From Actinomadura spongiicola (GTDB lineage Bacteria; Actinomycetota; Actinomycetes; Streptosporangiales; Streptosporangiaceae): a stretch of 64,000 bases of DNA. Shown here in pieces: positions 16,640-25,418 of this stretch. The stretch covers positions 1 to 64,000 of the forward strand of contig NZ_QVNQ01000009.1 of the NCBI RefSeq assembly GCF_003432485.1, written 5' to 3'. A model generated the notes under the pieces. It was not told where the DNA came from. It did not search any database and was given only the letters and a program-made list of their open reading frames with translations. Each line of letters starts with the position of its first letter. Position 1 is the first letter of the stretch. The position numbers and the translations under genes were made by a program.

Positions 16640-17430
16640 CCGCATGGTTACGTTTCATAGCTTATGAGTTCCTGTCGGATGAGCAGGTGCGGCGGTACGG
16701 AGCGTTCGTGACGGGCCCGACGCCGGAGCAGTTGGAGCCGTTCTTCTTCCTGGACGCGGCCGGGCTGGGGGTCGCGCAGACCGAGCGGCGGCACAACCGG
16801 CCGGGCTGGACGGTCCAGTGGGGGACGGTGCGGATGCTCGTTCCTGGAGGATCCTCTGGACGTGCCGCAGGTGGTGGTCGACTACGCCGCCGGGCAGCTC
16901 GGGATCGAGGACCCGTCGTGCCTCAAGCGGCACGCCGAGCGTACGCCGACGCAGTACGACCATGCGCGGGAGATCCGGGACCTGCTGGGGTTCCGGGACT
17001 TCGGCGACGTCGACTCAGCGATCAGGGGGTTCGCCGCTTCCCGGGTGGCGGCGACGCGGGATTCGCGGCGGGAGCCGTTCGACCGGGCGGTGCTGCGGCT
17101 GGTGGAGGACCGGGTGCTGCTGCCGGGGATCTCGACGCTGGCGCGGCTGGTGCGCGATGTCCAGCGTGATGGCCTGCGGGAGATCAACCGCGTGGTGACG
17201 GGCCCGGTCTCGCCGCACACGCGGCGGGAGCTGATCGCCGCGCTGAAGGTGCCGGACGGTAAGCGGGTCTCGACGCTGGAGTCGATGCGGACCCCGGTGA
17301 CCAAGTTGACGGGGACAGGTCAGGTCGAGGCGCTGGACCGCGCGTCGTTCGTGATGGGGTTCGGTGGCGGTACGGTGGATCTGTCGACGGTGGCGCCGGT
17401 GAAGCTGGCGGAGCTGGCGTCCTACGGGCT
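16640..17430 (+). pseudogene. Tn3-family transposase remnant (N-terminal DUF4158 part)
   Basis: The stretch FLSDEQVRRYGAFVTG, then EQLEPFFFLD, then HNRPGWTVQWGTVRM matches the N-terminal DUF4158 region of Tn3 transposases. At about 16838 the homology shifts frame and continues FLEDPLDVPQVVVDYAAGQL, CLKRHAERTPTQYDHAREIR and so on to about 17430. The upstream frame has no start codon before a TAG, and the catalytic DDE domain (some 700 residues) is missing. Non-functional. Confidence 0.87.
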
Positions 17431-17553
17431 GCACGGGTGTACACCACCCGCATTACCATCGCCGAGCGACAGCCACCACCAGGCAACTGAGCAGCACGCT
17501 TCACATCAGAATGGGTACTCGCCCGCAGTCCGCCGTGTGTCGTCCGCGTCCGC

Positions 17554-18174
17554 TTACCGCTCCCGGACGGCGTAGGTCAGGTGCGTCACCTCCGGGGAGG
17601 GCTCCGCGCGGATCTGCTCCAGAGCCACGCGCCCGGCGTCCACGCCCTCGAACAGGCGGATTCCGGAGCCGAACAGTACGGGCGACAGCGCGATCGAGAA
17701 CTCGTCGATCAGGCCGGCGTTCACGTACTCCAGGATCGTCGCGCCGCCGCCCGCGATGCGGACGTCCCGGTCGCCGGCGGCCTCGCGGGCCTGGTCGAGC
17801 GCGGACTCGATGCCGTCGTTGACGAAGTGGAACGTGGTCCCGCCCGGCCGCTCCCAGGGGTCACGCTTCTCGTGCGTCACGACGAAGACCGGCGTGTGGA
17901 ACGGCGCCTCCTCCGGCCACATCCGCTCGCCCGCGTCGAACATGCGCTTGCCCATCACGCTCGCGCCGGTGCGCTCGAACGTCTCCCGCGCGATGTCGTT
18001 GTCGCGCCCCTCCTTGCCGCCCCCGCCGAGCTTCAGGTTCTCCCGGAAGAACCGCTGCGGGAAGATCCTCGCCTGCAGTTCCATCCACTGCCGCTGCATC
18101 AATTCCTCGGGGGACTCGGGCGCGATGAACCCGTCCAGCGACATCGACACGCTGAAGAACACCTTCCCGGCCAT
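17554..18174 (-). CDS. dihydrofolate-reductase-family protein (RibD C-terminal type)
   Basis: The 206-residue protein opens VFFSVSMSLDGFIAPESPEE, has the NADPH-binding ASVMGKRMFD and DVRIAGGGATI, and ends in the RibD_C pattern GLIDEFSIALSPVLFGSGIR. These are soluble NADPH-dependent reductases of unknown substrate. Start and upstream stop overlap by one base (TGATG), so it is coupled to the SRPBCC gene. Third gene of the passenger operon carried by the Tn3-type element. Confidence 0.87.
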   Translation of the reverse strand: MAGKVFFSVSMSLDGFIAPESPEELMQRQWMELQARIFPQRFFRENLKLGGGGKEGRDNDIARETFERTGASVMGKRMFDAGERMWPEEAPFHTPVFVVTHEKRDPWERPGGTTFHFVNDGIESALDQAREAAGDRDVRIAGGGATILEYVNAGLIDEFSIALSPVLFGSGIRLFEGVDAGRVALEQIRAEPSPEVTHLTYAVRER

Positions 18175-18680
18175 CAGTTCTCGACTCCCTTCTGAACGAT
18201 CTCGGTGACGTAGGCGGCCAGGTTGCTCAAGGTCTGCTGTCCGGCCTCGATCGCGTGGTACTTCTCGGCCGCCTCGTCGCGCAGTTCCTTAGTGGGGAAC
18301 ACGGCGCGCATCTCGATCCGGGTCGCCGCACCGTCGGGCTCGAACGTCAGGACCGACTCGAAGGCGTTCGGGTCGCCGCGGGACTCACCGTGCAGCATCG
18401 CGATCCGCTCCGGCTGGGCGATCTCGGTCCAGGTGATCCACTCCTGGTAGTCCGTCCCGTCCGGTCCGTGCATCACGAAGTCCCATTCTCCGCCGACGTG
18501 GAACTCGAACGCCCGCGTGGTCGTGGTGAACCCCTCCGGCCCCCACCACCGCGACAGGTGCCGCACCTCGGTGAACGCCTCGAACACCAGTTCCCGCGGC
18601 GCGTCGATGGTCCGGGAGATCACGATCTCCCGGTCGGCCGTCGCGGACGGGACCGCCGCTCCTCGTCCTGTCTCGCTCAC
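18174..18680 (-). CDS. SRPBCC (AHSA1-like) protein
   Basis: The protein is 168 residues, GTG start. It has an AHSA1/CalC START-like fold: IVISRTIDAPRELVFEAFTE, then SRWWGPEGFTTT, VGGEWDFVMHGPDGT and the C-terminal helix ending TLSNLAAYVTEIV. AHSA1 proteins of this size often pair with an ArsR regulator in the same operon, as here, where the regulator ends three bases upstream. Ligand unknown. Confidence 0.88.
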   Translation of the reverse strand: MSETGRGAAVPSATADREIVISRTIDAPRELVFEAFTEVRHLSRWWGPEGFTTTTRAFEFHVGGEWDFVMHGPDGTDYQEWITWTEIAQPERIAMLHGESRGDPNAFESVLTFEPDGAATRIEMRAVFPTKELRDEAAEKYHAIEAGQQTLSNLAAYVTEIVQKGVEN

Positions 18681-18683
18681 CAG

Positions 18684-19025
18684 CTACTCCTTCTGCCTTG
18701 CCTGCTTCAGGTCCTGCACGTACGCCTCCAGCCGGTCGAAGCTCTCGTCCCAGAACCGCTCGAACCCGCCGGTCCACTCGTGAACCGGCCGCAGCCCGCG
18801 GGCGTCAAGGCCGTACAGGCGCTGCTTGCCCGCCTTGCGGTCCCGCACCAGCCCCACCTCCCGCAGCACCCGCAGGTGCTTGGAAGCCCCCGGCTGGGTC
18901 ATCCCCAACTCCAGGGCCAACTCGGTCACCGGCCGCTCACCCGCCCGCAGCAGCATCAAGATCTCCCGACGCTGCGGCTCGGCGATCGCATTGAAGACGT
19001 CCGACGTCGTCGCTGCTCGTGCCAT
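18684..19025 (-). CDS. ArsR-family regulator
   Basis: The protein is 113 residues. Its winged helix-turn-helix is FNAIAEPQRREILMLL, LALELGMTQPGASKHLRVLR and KAGKQRLYGLDARGL, with a C-terminal WTGGFERFWDESFDRLE helix typical of ArsR partners of AHSA1 proteins. It has no Cys, so it is not a metal sensor. First gene of the three-gene passenger operon in the Tn3-type element. Confidence 0.9.
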   Translation of the reverse strand: MARAATTSDVFNAIAEPQRREILMLLRAGERPVTELALELGMTQPGASKHLRVLREVGLVRDRKAGKQRLYGLDARGLRPVHEWTGGFERFWDESFDRLEAYVQDLKQARQKE

Positions 19026-19031
19026 GACCTC

Positions 19032-19059
19032 ATCGTATACCCATATCGGCATGCGTCAA
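19032..19059 (-). promoter_or_regulatory. promoter of the transposon passenger operon
   Basis: On the minus strand TTGACG, 16 bases, TACGAT, ending seven bases before the ArsR ATG. The message would have almost no leader. Confidence 0.55.
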
Positions 19060-19200
19060 TTCGGAGGAATCAGGCGGGTTCGTCAGACGGCGATCGCCAC
19101 CGACCCCCCTGAGCCGGCCCGCCCGCAAGGCCCATCACGTGTACGCCCTCCGCTCGCTTGGGGCCCGTGACGCGCTGCTTACCGGCATCCAACCCGGATC

Positions 19201-19241
19201 AGCCTTGGCGTCACTACCGGGCAGTAGAGCCCTGCGACCCC
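19201..19241 (-). repeat. right terminal inverted repeat of Tn3-type element
   Basis: Read inward it starts GGGGTCGCAGGGCTCTACTG and contains CCGGTAGTGACGCCAAGG. 36 of 41 bases match the left repeat. Followed by the target duplication GTGCC at 19242-19246. Confidence 0.87.
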
Positions 19242-19381
19242 GTGCCCTGCGGTTCCGCCGACGGGTCCGGCGCGGGGACGGTCACGCGGGGTCGAGGCGT
19301 GGACACGTTTAGGCGACGAGCACGGGGAACGGCTCTAGCCAGGCTTCGAGACGAGCAGGACACGCGGAGGGGGCCGGAGTT

Positions 19382-19873
19382 ATGAGCACTGTGCGGCCGG
19401 CACACGACGGAACCCAGGCCGGGCCCGACGTCACGGGCGCCCACCGGCAGGACTACGGTCACGCCCCCGAGTTCGACGGCGCACGACGCGAACCGGGCAC
19501 CGGTGAGCTGGTCCGGCAGGCCAGCCAGCAGGTGTCGGAGTTGATGCGCGCCGAGCTGCGTCTCGCGGTGGCGGAGTTGAAGGACAAGGGCCGTCACGCC
19601 GGGACCGGCGCCGGGATGTTCGGCGGCGCCGCGCTGGTGGCGCTGTACGGGGTGGGGGCGTTGCTGGCGGCGGCGATCGCGGCGATCTCGCTGGCGCTGC
19701 CGGTGTGGGCGGCCGCGCTGATCATCGGCGGGTTCCTGATGGTGGTGGCGGGGGTGCTGGCGATGCTGGGCCGTTCGCAGACCAGGCGCGCCACGCCACC
19801 CAAGCCGGAGAAGGCCATGGAGGGCGCGCGGCGGACCGTGGCCGAGCTCAAGGAGAGGGCGACGCATCGATGA
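19382..19873 (+). CDS. phage-holin family protein (Actinobacterial holin-X)
   Basis: The 163-residue protein has a hydrophilic, disordered first 45 residues, then the amphipathic LVRQASQQVSELMRAELRLA and a long double membrane hairpin (LVALYGVGALLAAAIAAISLA and AALIIGGFLMVVAGVLAML). This is the actinobacterial holin-X domain, which despite the name occurs in chromosomal envelope clusters. Its stop overlaps the start of the DUF3618 gene (ATGA). The Tn3-type element inserted about 140 bases upstream and may have altered its promoter region. Confidence 0.87.
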   Translation: MSTVRPAHDGTQAGPDVTGAHRQDYGHAPEFDGARREPGTGELVRQASQQVSELMRAELRLAVAELKDKGRHAGTGAGMFGGAALVALYGVGALLAAAIAAISLALPVWAAALIIGGFLMVVAGVLAMLGRSQTRRATPPKPEKAMEGARRTVAELKERATHR

Positions 19874-20304
19874 CCACGCAGGGCAGGCACGGCGCCGACG
19901 CCGGGACCGAGGAGCTGCGCCGGCAGGTCGATCGGGCGCGTCACGATCTCGGTGAGACCGTGGAGCAGCTCGCGGCCAAGGCGGACGTGAAGGCCATGGC
20001 CAGGGAGAAGGCCGCGCGGGCCAGGACCAGGGCGCGGGAGACGGCCGCGTCGGCCCGGGACGTCGCCGCGTGGGCGCGGGACTCGGGCGCCGTGGAGCAG
20101 GCCGGGCGGGGCGGTGTCGTGGTCGGGGCCGCGGGTGTCGTGGCGTTGACCGCGGTGTTGATCCGGCGGCGCCGCGCTCCGCGGGGACGGTGGTCCGCGC
20201 TGACGCGCCGCGCCCACCGCCGCCGCCCCGTACAGATCCGCTTCCGTCCCGAGCAGCGCCGCGCCGTGCAGGTGCAGTGGCGGCGCGGCCGTTCGATCCG
20301 CTGA
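19870..20304 (+). CDS. DUF3618 domain protein
   Basis: The protein is 144 residues. It starts with the DUF3618 pattern EELRRQVDRARHDLGETVEQ and LAAKADVKAMAREKAA, followed by an Ala-rich helix, one short membrane segment (GGVVVGAAGVVALTAVLI) and a very basic Arg-rich tail. It is coupled to the holin-X gene by ATGA. The same trio with a YihY protein is common in actinomycetes; the function is thought to be envelope-related but is not established. Confidence 0.87.
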   Translation: MTTQGRHGADAGTEELRRQVDRARHDLGETVEQLAAKADVKAMAREKAARARTRARETAASARDVAAWARDSGAVEQAGRGGVVVGAAGVVALTAVLIRRRRAPRGRWSALTRRAHRRRPVQIRFRPEQRRAVQVQWRRGRSIR

Positions 20305-20330
20305 GATCCGCTGAGAAAGGCCCCCTTTTC

Positions 20331-21383
20331 ATGGGCACGCCCTCGACCCCCACCGACCTGCCCGCCGCCTCGTGGGGGCGGGCCCTCAAACGCGCGGCCG
20401 GCGAGTTCCAGAAGGACAACCTGTCGGACTGGGCCGCCGCGCTCACCTACTACTCCGTCCTGTCGATCTTCCCGGCGATGCTGGTGGTGGTGTCGCTGGT
20501 CGGCATGGCCGGCACGTCGGTGACGCAGGACCTCATCTCCAGCGTCGGTGACCTGGCGCCCGGGTCGGTGCGGAGCCTGCTGGTCAGTTCCATCAACGAG
20601 TTGCAGGGCAACCGCGGCGGCGCGGGGATCGTCGCGCTGGTGAGCCTGGCCGGTGCGGTCTGGTCGTCGTCGGGGTATGTGGGGGCGTTCATGCGCGCGT
20701 CCAACATCGTCTACGACATTCCGGAGGGCCGCCCGTTCTGGAAGACGCTGCCGCTGCGGGTCGCGCTCACGCTGGTGACGCTGGTGCTGTTGTCGGCGTC
20801 GGCGATCGCGGTGGTGGTGACGGGTCCGCTGGCCCGGGAGGCCGGTGACCTGCTCGGGCTCGGTTCGCAGGCCGTCACCGTCTGGAACATCGCCAAGTGG
20901 CCGGTGATGTTCCTGGTCGTGGCGTTCCTGTTCTCGTTGCTGTACTGGGCGGGCCCCAACGCCAGACGCCGTTTCCGGTGGGTCACGCCGGGCGGTGTGC
21001 TGGCGATCGCGCTGTGGCTGGCGGCGTCGGCCCTGTTCGCGCTGTACGTGGCGGGGTTCTCCTCCTACAACAAGACCTATGGCAGCCTCGCCGGGATCAT
21101 CGTGTTCCTGGTGTGGCTGTGGATCACGAATCTGGCGATTCTGCTGGGCGCGGAGTTGAACGCCGAGTTGGAGCGGGGTCGTGCCGTCGCCGGCGGTCAG
21201 CGTCCCGAGGACGAGCCGTACGTGGAGTTCCGTGACACCCGGGCGTTCGACGACGAGGAGCGCGACGCGATGGGCGTCGACGACGGGACGGACGCGCGGC
21301 GTGGGGACGGGCGCGGGGAGTCGGGGGCGCGGCGCGCGGAGGCGGGCGACGCGGCGCCGCGACCGCGTCACGGACACCGGTAG
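20331..21383 (+). CDS. YihY/BrkB-family membrane protein
   Basis: The protein is 350 residues. It has the YihY core with WAAALTYYSVLSIFPAMLVV near residue 45, then SSSGYVGAFMRASNIVYDIP, six predicted membrane helices and the late AGFSSYNKTYGSLAGIIVFL followed by ITNLAILLGAELNAELER. The last 60 residues are a hydrophilic Arg/Asp/Gly-rich tail. GAAAGG precedes the ATG. Third gene of the envelope cluster. Confidence 0.9.
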   Translation: MGTPSTPTDLPAASWGRALKRAAGEFQKDNLSDWAAALTYYSVLSIFPAMLVVVSLVGMAGTSVTQDLISSVGDLAPGSVRSLLVSSINELQGNRGGAGIVALVSLAGAVWSSSGYVGAFMRASNIVYDIPEGRPFWKTLPLRVALTLVTLVLLSASAIAVVVTGPLAREAGDLLGLGSQAVTVWNIAKWPVMFLVVAFLFSLLYWAGPNARRRFRWVTPGGVLAIALWLAASALFALYVAGFSSYNKTYGSLAGIIVFLVWLWITNLAILLGAELNAELERGRAVAGGQRPEDEPYVEFRDTRAFDDEERDAMGVDDGTDARRGDGRGESGARRAEAGDAAPRPRHGHR

Positions 21384-21475
21384 GCGGGCGGCGGTCCGCG
21401 GCCCGTCTCCGATTGATCACGGTTTGTGCAGATCACGGGTCGCACAAGTCCGGACACGGTGGATAGGATCACCGC

Positions 21476-22042
21476 ATGCTCCGTCCCGCTTACCCGATCG
21501 AGACCGAGCGGTTGACCCTGCGGCCGTTCCGCACGGGCGACCTTGAGGGCCTGTACGCCTACCAGTCGTTGCCGGAGGTGGCGCGGTTCCTGTACTGGGA
21601 GCCGCGGGATCTGGAGGAGTCGCGGGCGTTCCTGCGGGAGAAGATGAGCGCGTCCACCGTGGAGAAGGAGGGCGACTGGCTCGTCCTGGCGGTGGTGTGG
21701 CGGGAGACGGGCGATCTCATCGGTGAGGTGAACCTGCAGTGGCGCAGCAGGGAGCACCGGCAGGGCGAGATCGGTTACATCTTCAACCCGGCCTATCACG
21801 GCAAGGGGTTCGCGACCGAGGCGGCCGAGGTGGTGCTGCGGCTCGGGTTCGAGGGCCTGGACCTGCACCGGGTGTGCGGGCGGTTGGACGGCCGCAACGC
21901 GGCGTCGGCCCGGGTGCTGGAGCGGCTGGGGATGCGCCGCGAGGCGCATCTGGTGCAGAACGAGATCGTCAAGGGTGAGTGGAGCGACGAGGTCGTGTAC
22001 GCGATGCTGCGCCACGAGTGGGACGCCCGCCCCACCGTCTGA
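21476..22042 (+). CDS. GNAT acetyltransferase (RimJ/RimL type)
   Basis: The protein is 188 residues. It opens ETERLTLRPFRTGDLEGLYA, has EIGYIFNPAYHGKGFATEAA as the acetyl-CoA loop (Q/R-x2-G-x-G/A region) and GRLDGRNAASARVLERLGMR, the RimJ/RimL acceptor-helix pattern. Likely modifies a small molecule or an N-terminus; the substrate is unknown. Monocistronic, with 14 bases between its ATG and a GATAGGATCACC leader. Confidence 0.88.
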   Translation: MLRPAYPIETERLTLRPFRTGDLEGLYAYQSLPEVARFLYWEPRDLEESRAFLREKMSASTVEKEGDWLVLAVVWRETGDLIGEVNLQWRSREHRQGEIGYIFNPAYHGKGFATEAAEVVLRLGFEGLDLHRVCGRLDGRNAASARVLERLGMRREAHLVQNEIVKGEWSDEVVYAMLRHEWDARPTV

Positions 22043-22063
22043 GTTCCCGTGACCGTCCCCGCG

Positions 22064-23050
22064 TCAACGGGCGGCGTGCTCCTCCAGTGTCCGGGCTAGG
22101 TCCCGGACGTGGCCGCGCAGTTCGTCGGGGCGGCGGACGGCGAACGGGAAGCCGAGCCCGGCCAGCATCCGCGCCATCCCGTCGAGCCGTTCGGCGCGTG
22201 CGGTCATCACCACTCCCCCGCCGTCTTCGGTGAGCGTCGCGACGGTCGCGGGGATGCGGCGGCGCGCCTCGGCGAGGGTGGTCTCCAGCACGACCTCGAC
22301 CTCGTGCGTCCACGGGACCCGGGCCAGGGACCGGGTGACGTGCTGGACGGCGTCGACGCCGTCGGGAATCTCGTAGCGGACGGCGCCCGGCTCGGCGGAC
22401 ACGACCCGGTCGACGCGGAACGTGCGGATCTCGCCGCTGCGGTGATCGTGGCCGGTGACGTACCAGCGGCCGGAGTGGAACACCAGGCCGTAGGAGTCCA
22501 GGTCCCGGCCGGTCTCGGTGCCGCGCCAGGACCGGTACCGCAGCCGGACGCGGCGCCGTTCCCGCGCGGCGGCGGCCAGGGTGAGGACGGTGCGCATGTC
22601 GGGGTCGGTACCGGGCGCGGCGCCGTCCCGGGCGGCGCCGCGGGCGGGGGCGGTGAACTCGAGGGTCTCCTGCAGCGCCTGGACGCGGTCGCGGATCGCG
22701 GCGGGCAGCACGCGCCGGACCTTGGCCAGGGCGCTTTCGGTGGCCTGTCCGGGGAGGCCGATGCGGCGTCCGGCGAGCAGCCCGAGGACCACGGCGGTGG
22801 CCTCGTCGTCGGTGAACATCAGCGGCGGCAGTTTGTAGCCGGGCATGAGCCGGTATCCGCCGTGGCGGCCGCGTTCGGAGACGACGGGGACACCGAGGTC
22901 CTCCAGCCGCGTGGCGTACCGGCGGACGGTGCGCTCGTCCACGCCGAGCCGCCGGGCCAGGTCCCCGCCGCGCATCCGGTGGTTGGCCTGCAGCAGTTCG
23001 AGCATGGCGAGGACACGGGTCGTCGGATGCGATGGCGCGGGATGTGTCAT
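22064..23050 (-). CDS. YafY-type HTH-WYL regulator
   Basis: The protein is 328 residues. It has an HTH_11 domain (RVLAMLELLQANHRMRGGDL, LGVDERTVRRYATRLEDLGV), then the WYL domain (SYGLVFHSGRWYVTGHDHRS, IRTFRVDRV) and the WCX C-terminal extension. These proteins bind nucleotides or DNA ends in several systems but are mostly simple repressors. It is divergent from the alpha/beta hydrolase at 23131, with 80 bases between; this arrangement suggests it regulates that gene. Confidence 0.9.
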   Translation of the reverse strand: MTHPAPSHPTTRVLAMLELLQANHRMRGGDLARRLGVDERTVRRYATRLEDLGVPVVSERGRHGGYRLMPGYKLPPLMFTDDEATAVVLGLLAGRRIGLPGQATESALAKVRRVLPAAIRDRVQALQETLEFTAPARGAARDGAAPGTDPDMRTVLTLAAAARERRRVRLRYRSWRGTETGRDLDSYGLVFHSGRWYVTGHDHRSGEIRTFRVDRVVSAEPGAVRYEIPDGVDAVQHVTRSLARVPWTHEVEVVLETTLAEARRRIPATVATLTEDGGGVVMTARAERLDGMARMLAGLGFPFAVRRPDELRGHVRDLARTLEEHAAR

Positions 23051-23130
23051 GGGCCACTCACTTAACCGGGCGGTTCCTGTCCGGTATTGACCGTAGCGTG
23101 TGGTCACGGCTTCGAGAAGGGACGGCTGAC

Positions 23131-23880
23131 ATGACGGTTTTCGTACTGGTCCCCGGGTACTGGCTGGGCGCCTGGGCGTGGGACGAGGTGGCCGCGTCAC
23201 TGCGCGCGGCGGGGCACGACGTGCACGCGGTGACGTTGACGGGGGTGGCGGAGCGGGCCGGGGAGGCGACGCCGGAGGTGAACGTCGACACGCACGCCGC
23301 CGACATCGTCCGGGTCGTCGAGGACGGCGGGTTGACCGGCGTGGTACTGGTCGCGCACAGCGGCGCGAACATGGCGGCCACGGCCGCGGCCGACCTGGTC
23401 CCCGAGCGGATCGCCCGCGTCGTCTATGTCGACACCGGGCCGATGCCGACGGGCATGGCGGCCATCGACTTCCACGACCCGCAGTCGCGTGCGGCGCTGG
23501 AGAAGCAGGTCGCCGAGGAGGGCGACGGGTGGCGGATCCCGGTGCCGCCGTTCGACCCGGACGCCGATCCGGTCAACCTGGCGGGGCTGTCGCGGGAACA
23601 ACTGGCCGTCATGCGCGAGCGGGGCACGCCGCAGCCGTTCGGGACGGCGACGCAGCGGGCGGCGCGTCCCGATCCGCTGCCCGCGACGCCCCGCACGCTG
23701 GTGGCCACCACGATCCCGCTCGGTGAGGTGCGGCGGATGGCCGAGGAGGAGCATCCGCTCTTCTCGGCGATGGCCGGGCCCGGCTGGACCTACCGGGAGC
23801 TGCCCACCGGGCATTGGCCGATGTTCTCCAAACCGGGTGAGCTGGCCGCGCTGCTCGACGAGCTGTCCGTCTCCGGCTGA
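23131..23880 (+). CDS. alpha/beta-fold hydrolase
   Basis: The protein is 249 residues. It starts VFVLVPGYWLGAWAWDEVAA, has HSGAN (nucleophile Ser in VAHSGANMAA), an acidic residue after strand 6 and the late TGHWPMFSKP containing the catalytic His. It belongs to the EstC/hydroxynitrile-lyase-like group with W-rich oxyanion loop. GAGAAGGGAC precedes the ATG. Probably controlled by the divergent WYL protein. Confidence 0.85.
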   Translation: MTVFVLVPGYWLGAWAWDEVAASLRAAGHDVHAVTLTGVAERAGEATPEVNVDTHAADIVRVVEDGGLTGVVLVAHSGANMAATAAADLVPERIARVVYVDTGPMPTGMAAIDFHDPQSRAALEKQVAEEGDGWRIPVPPFDPDADPVNLAGLSREQLAVMRERGTPQPFGTATQRAARPDPLPATPRTLVATTIPLGEVRRMAEEEHPLFSAMAGPGWTYRELPTGHWPMFSKPGELAALLDELSVSG

Positions 23881-24096
23881 CGTTACGGCCGACCGCGGTG
23901 ACGGCGCGGGGTGAGCGCGGTTTCGTTCGTGGTCGGAGTATCGGTCCTGGCCGGTGGTGCGGGTGGGCGGCCAGTCGAACCGTTCGGGGCCGGTGGGTCA
24001 GGTGCCAGGCCACCGATGTGGTCACGGCGGCCGCGACCAGAGGCGGCGGCAGCAGGTTCCGCCGCGCGAACTTCACCCTGCCTTGACGGGAGGGGT

Positions 24097-25323
24097 TCAT
24101 TTGCGGCGGAGCCACCGCCAGATCGTGCCCGCGGGGGCGTCCGGTTCGGTGAGGGGGTGTTCCTCGACGTCGTAGCGCCGCACGTAGGCGCCCGCGAACG
24201 CCTGGACGCTGGCGCCGACGGGCAGGGCCAGCAGCACTCCGATGGGACCGAGGACGGCCGCGCCCGCGAGGATCAGCCCGAACGCGACGGCGGGGTGCAT
24301 GTCCAGGGTGTGCGCGGTGATGCGGGGTTGCAGCAGGTAGTTCTCCACCTGCTGGTAGGCGGTGACGAACAGCAGCATCCACAGCGCGGTGGACGGCGCG
24401 ACGGTGAGGGCGATCAGGACGGGCACGGCGCCCGCCAGGTAGGTTCCGACGGCGGGGATGAACTGGGACACCACCCCGACCCACAGTGCGAGGGTCACGG
24501 CGTTGGGGACGCCGAGTCCGGCCATGGCGATGTAGTGCGCGACGCCGGAGATGAGGGCGAGCAGGGCGCGGGAGTAGATGTAGCCGCCGGTCTTCTCGAC
24601 GGCGATCTCCCAGGCCCACAGGACCTGTCGTTGCCGCCGGGGCGGCAGCAGGGAGCACACGGTCCGGCGGAACTGGGGGCCTTCGGCCGACAGGTAGAAG
24701 GTGAACAGCAGGACGCCGAGTCCTTTGAACAGGACGCCGAGGGCGGTGGTGCCGAAGCCCCACACGTTCTCCGCGAGGCCGGACAGGTTCCGGGAGAGCG
24801 TGGAGGTGACGGTGGGCAGCCGTTGGAAGAGGGTGTCCTGTGACAGTCGTGTCCCGAACGTGGAGTTGATCCAGCCGATCAGGTTCCGGACGTAGCCGGG
24901 GAATCCGTCGATGACGTTGGTGGCCTGGGTGGCCAGCAACGATCCGATGCCGCCGAGGAACCCGGCGAACACGACACCGATGACCAGGAACATCACGGCG
25001 GTGGCGGGGCCGCGCCGCCAGCCGCGGCGGGCGAGCCAGTTGACGGCCGGTTCGATCGCGAACGCCAGGAACAGCGAGATCAGCAGGAGCAGCAGCAGTT
25101 CGCGGAGTTGTTCCAGCAGCCACAGTCCGGCCCGGAACAGCAGCACGATCGCGCCGGCGAGCAGGAACGCCTTCGGCAGCCACCGTGGCATGGGGCGCGG
25201 CTCGTCGCCGTCCCGTCCGGTGGGCGGCGCGGTGGGTGGTGCGGCGGGGGGCGGGGTGGGGGCGTCGGGCGGGACGTCGGCGGGCGCGTAGGCGGCGCTG
25301 TCGCCCGGCGTCTGCGGCGTCAT
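24097..25323 (-). CDS. AI-2E-family transporter
   Basis: The protein is 408 residues. A Pro-rich cytoplasmic N-terminus of about 45 residues is followed by eight predicted membrane helices. Signature stretches include LISLFLAFAIEPAVNWLARR, GVLLFTFYLSAEGPQFRRT and QQVENYLLQPRITAHTLDMHPA near the end. The family exports diverse small molecules or acts as Na+/H+ antiporter; the AI-2 name is historical. Single gene. Confidence 0.9.
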   Translation of the reverse strand: MTPQTPGDSAAYAPADVPPDAPTPPPAAPPTAPPTGRDGDEPRPMPRWLPKAFLLAGAIVLLFRAGLWLLEQLRELLLLLLISLFLAFAIEPAVNWLARRGWRRGPATAVMFLVIGVVFAGFLGGIGSLLATQATNVIDGFPGYVRNLIGWINSTFGTRLSQDTLFQRLPTVTSTLSRNLSGLAENVWGFGTTALGVLFKGLGVLLFTFYLSAEGPQFRRTVCSLLPPRRQRQVLWAWEIAVEKTGGYIYSRALLALISGVAHYIAMAGLGVPNAVTLALWVGVVSQFIPAVGTYLAGAVPVLIALTVAPSTALWMLLFVTAYQQVENYLLQPRITAHTLDMHPAVAFGLILAGAAVLGPIGVLLALPVGASVQAFAGAYVRRYDVEEHPLTEPDAPAGTIWRWLRRK

Positions 25324-25418
25324 GTCCGCACGGTAACCACGCGGCGCCGCGGGTCCGCCCGCGCGGGCCCTGCCCGTGGTGGGACCTTTGCCGGGATTTC
25401 ACCCCGGGGCGGGCGGAG

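Larger units (their letters stand above)
16511..19241. mobile_element. Tn3-family element with decayed transposase and three passenger genes
   Basis: A 2731-bp unit bounded by 41-bp terminal inverted repeats (36 of 41 identical, both starting GGGGTC as in Tn3) and flanked by the direct repeat GTGCC. Inside, from the left: a remnant of a Tn3 transposase N-terminus (16640-17430), then on the minus strand a RibD-like reductase, an SRPBCC protein and an ArsR regulator. No resolvase and no transposase C-terminus are present, so the unit cannot move by itself but could be mobilised by a related transposase. The clean ends and intact passenger frames suggest fairly recent insertion. Confidence 0.85.
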
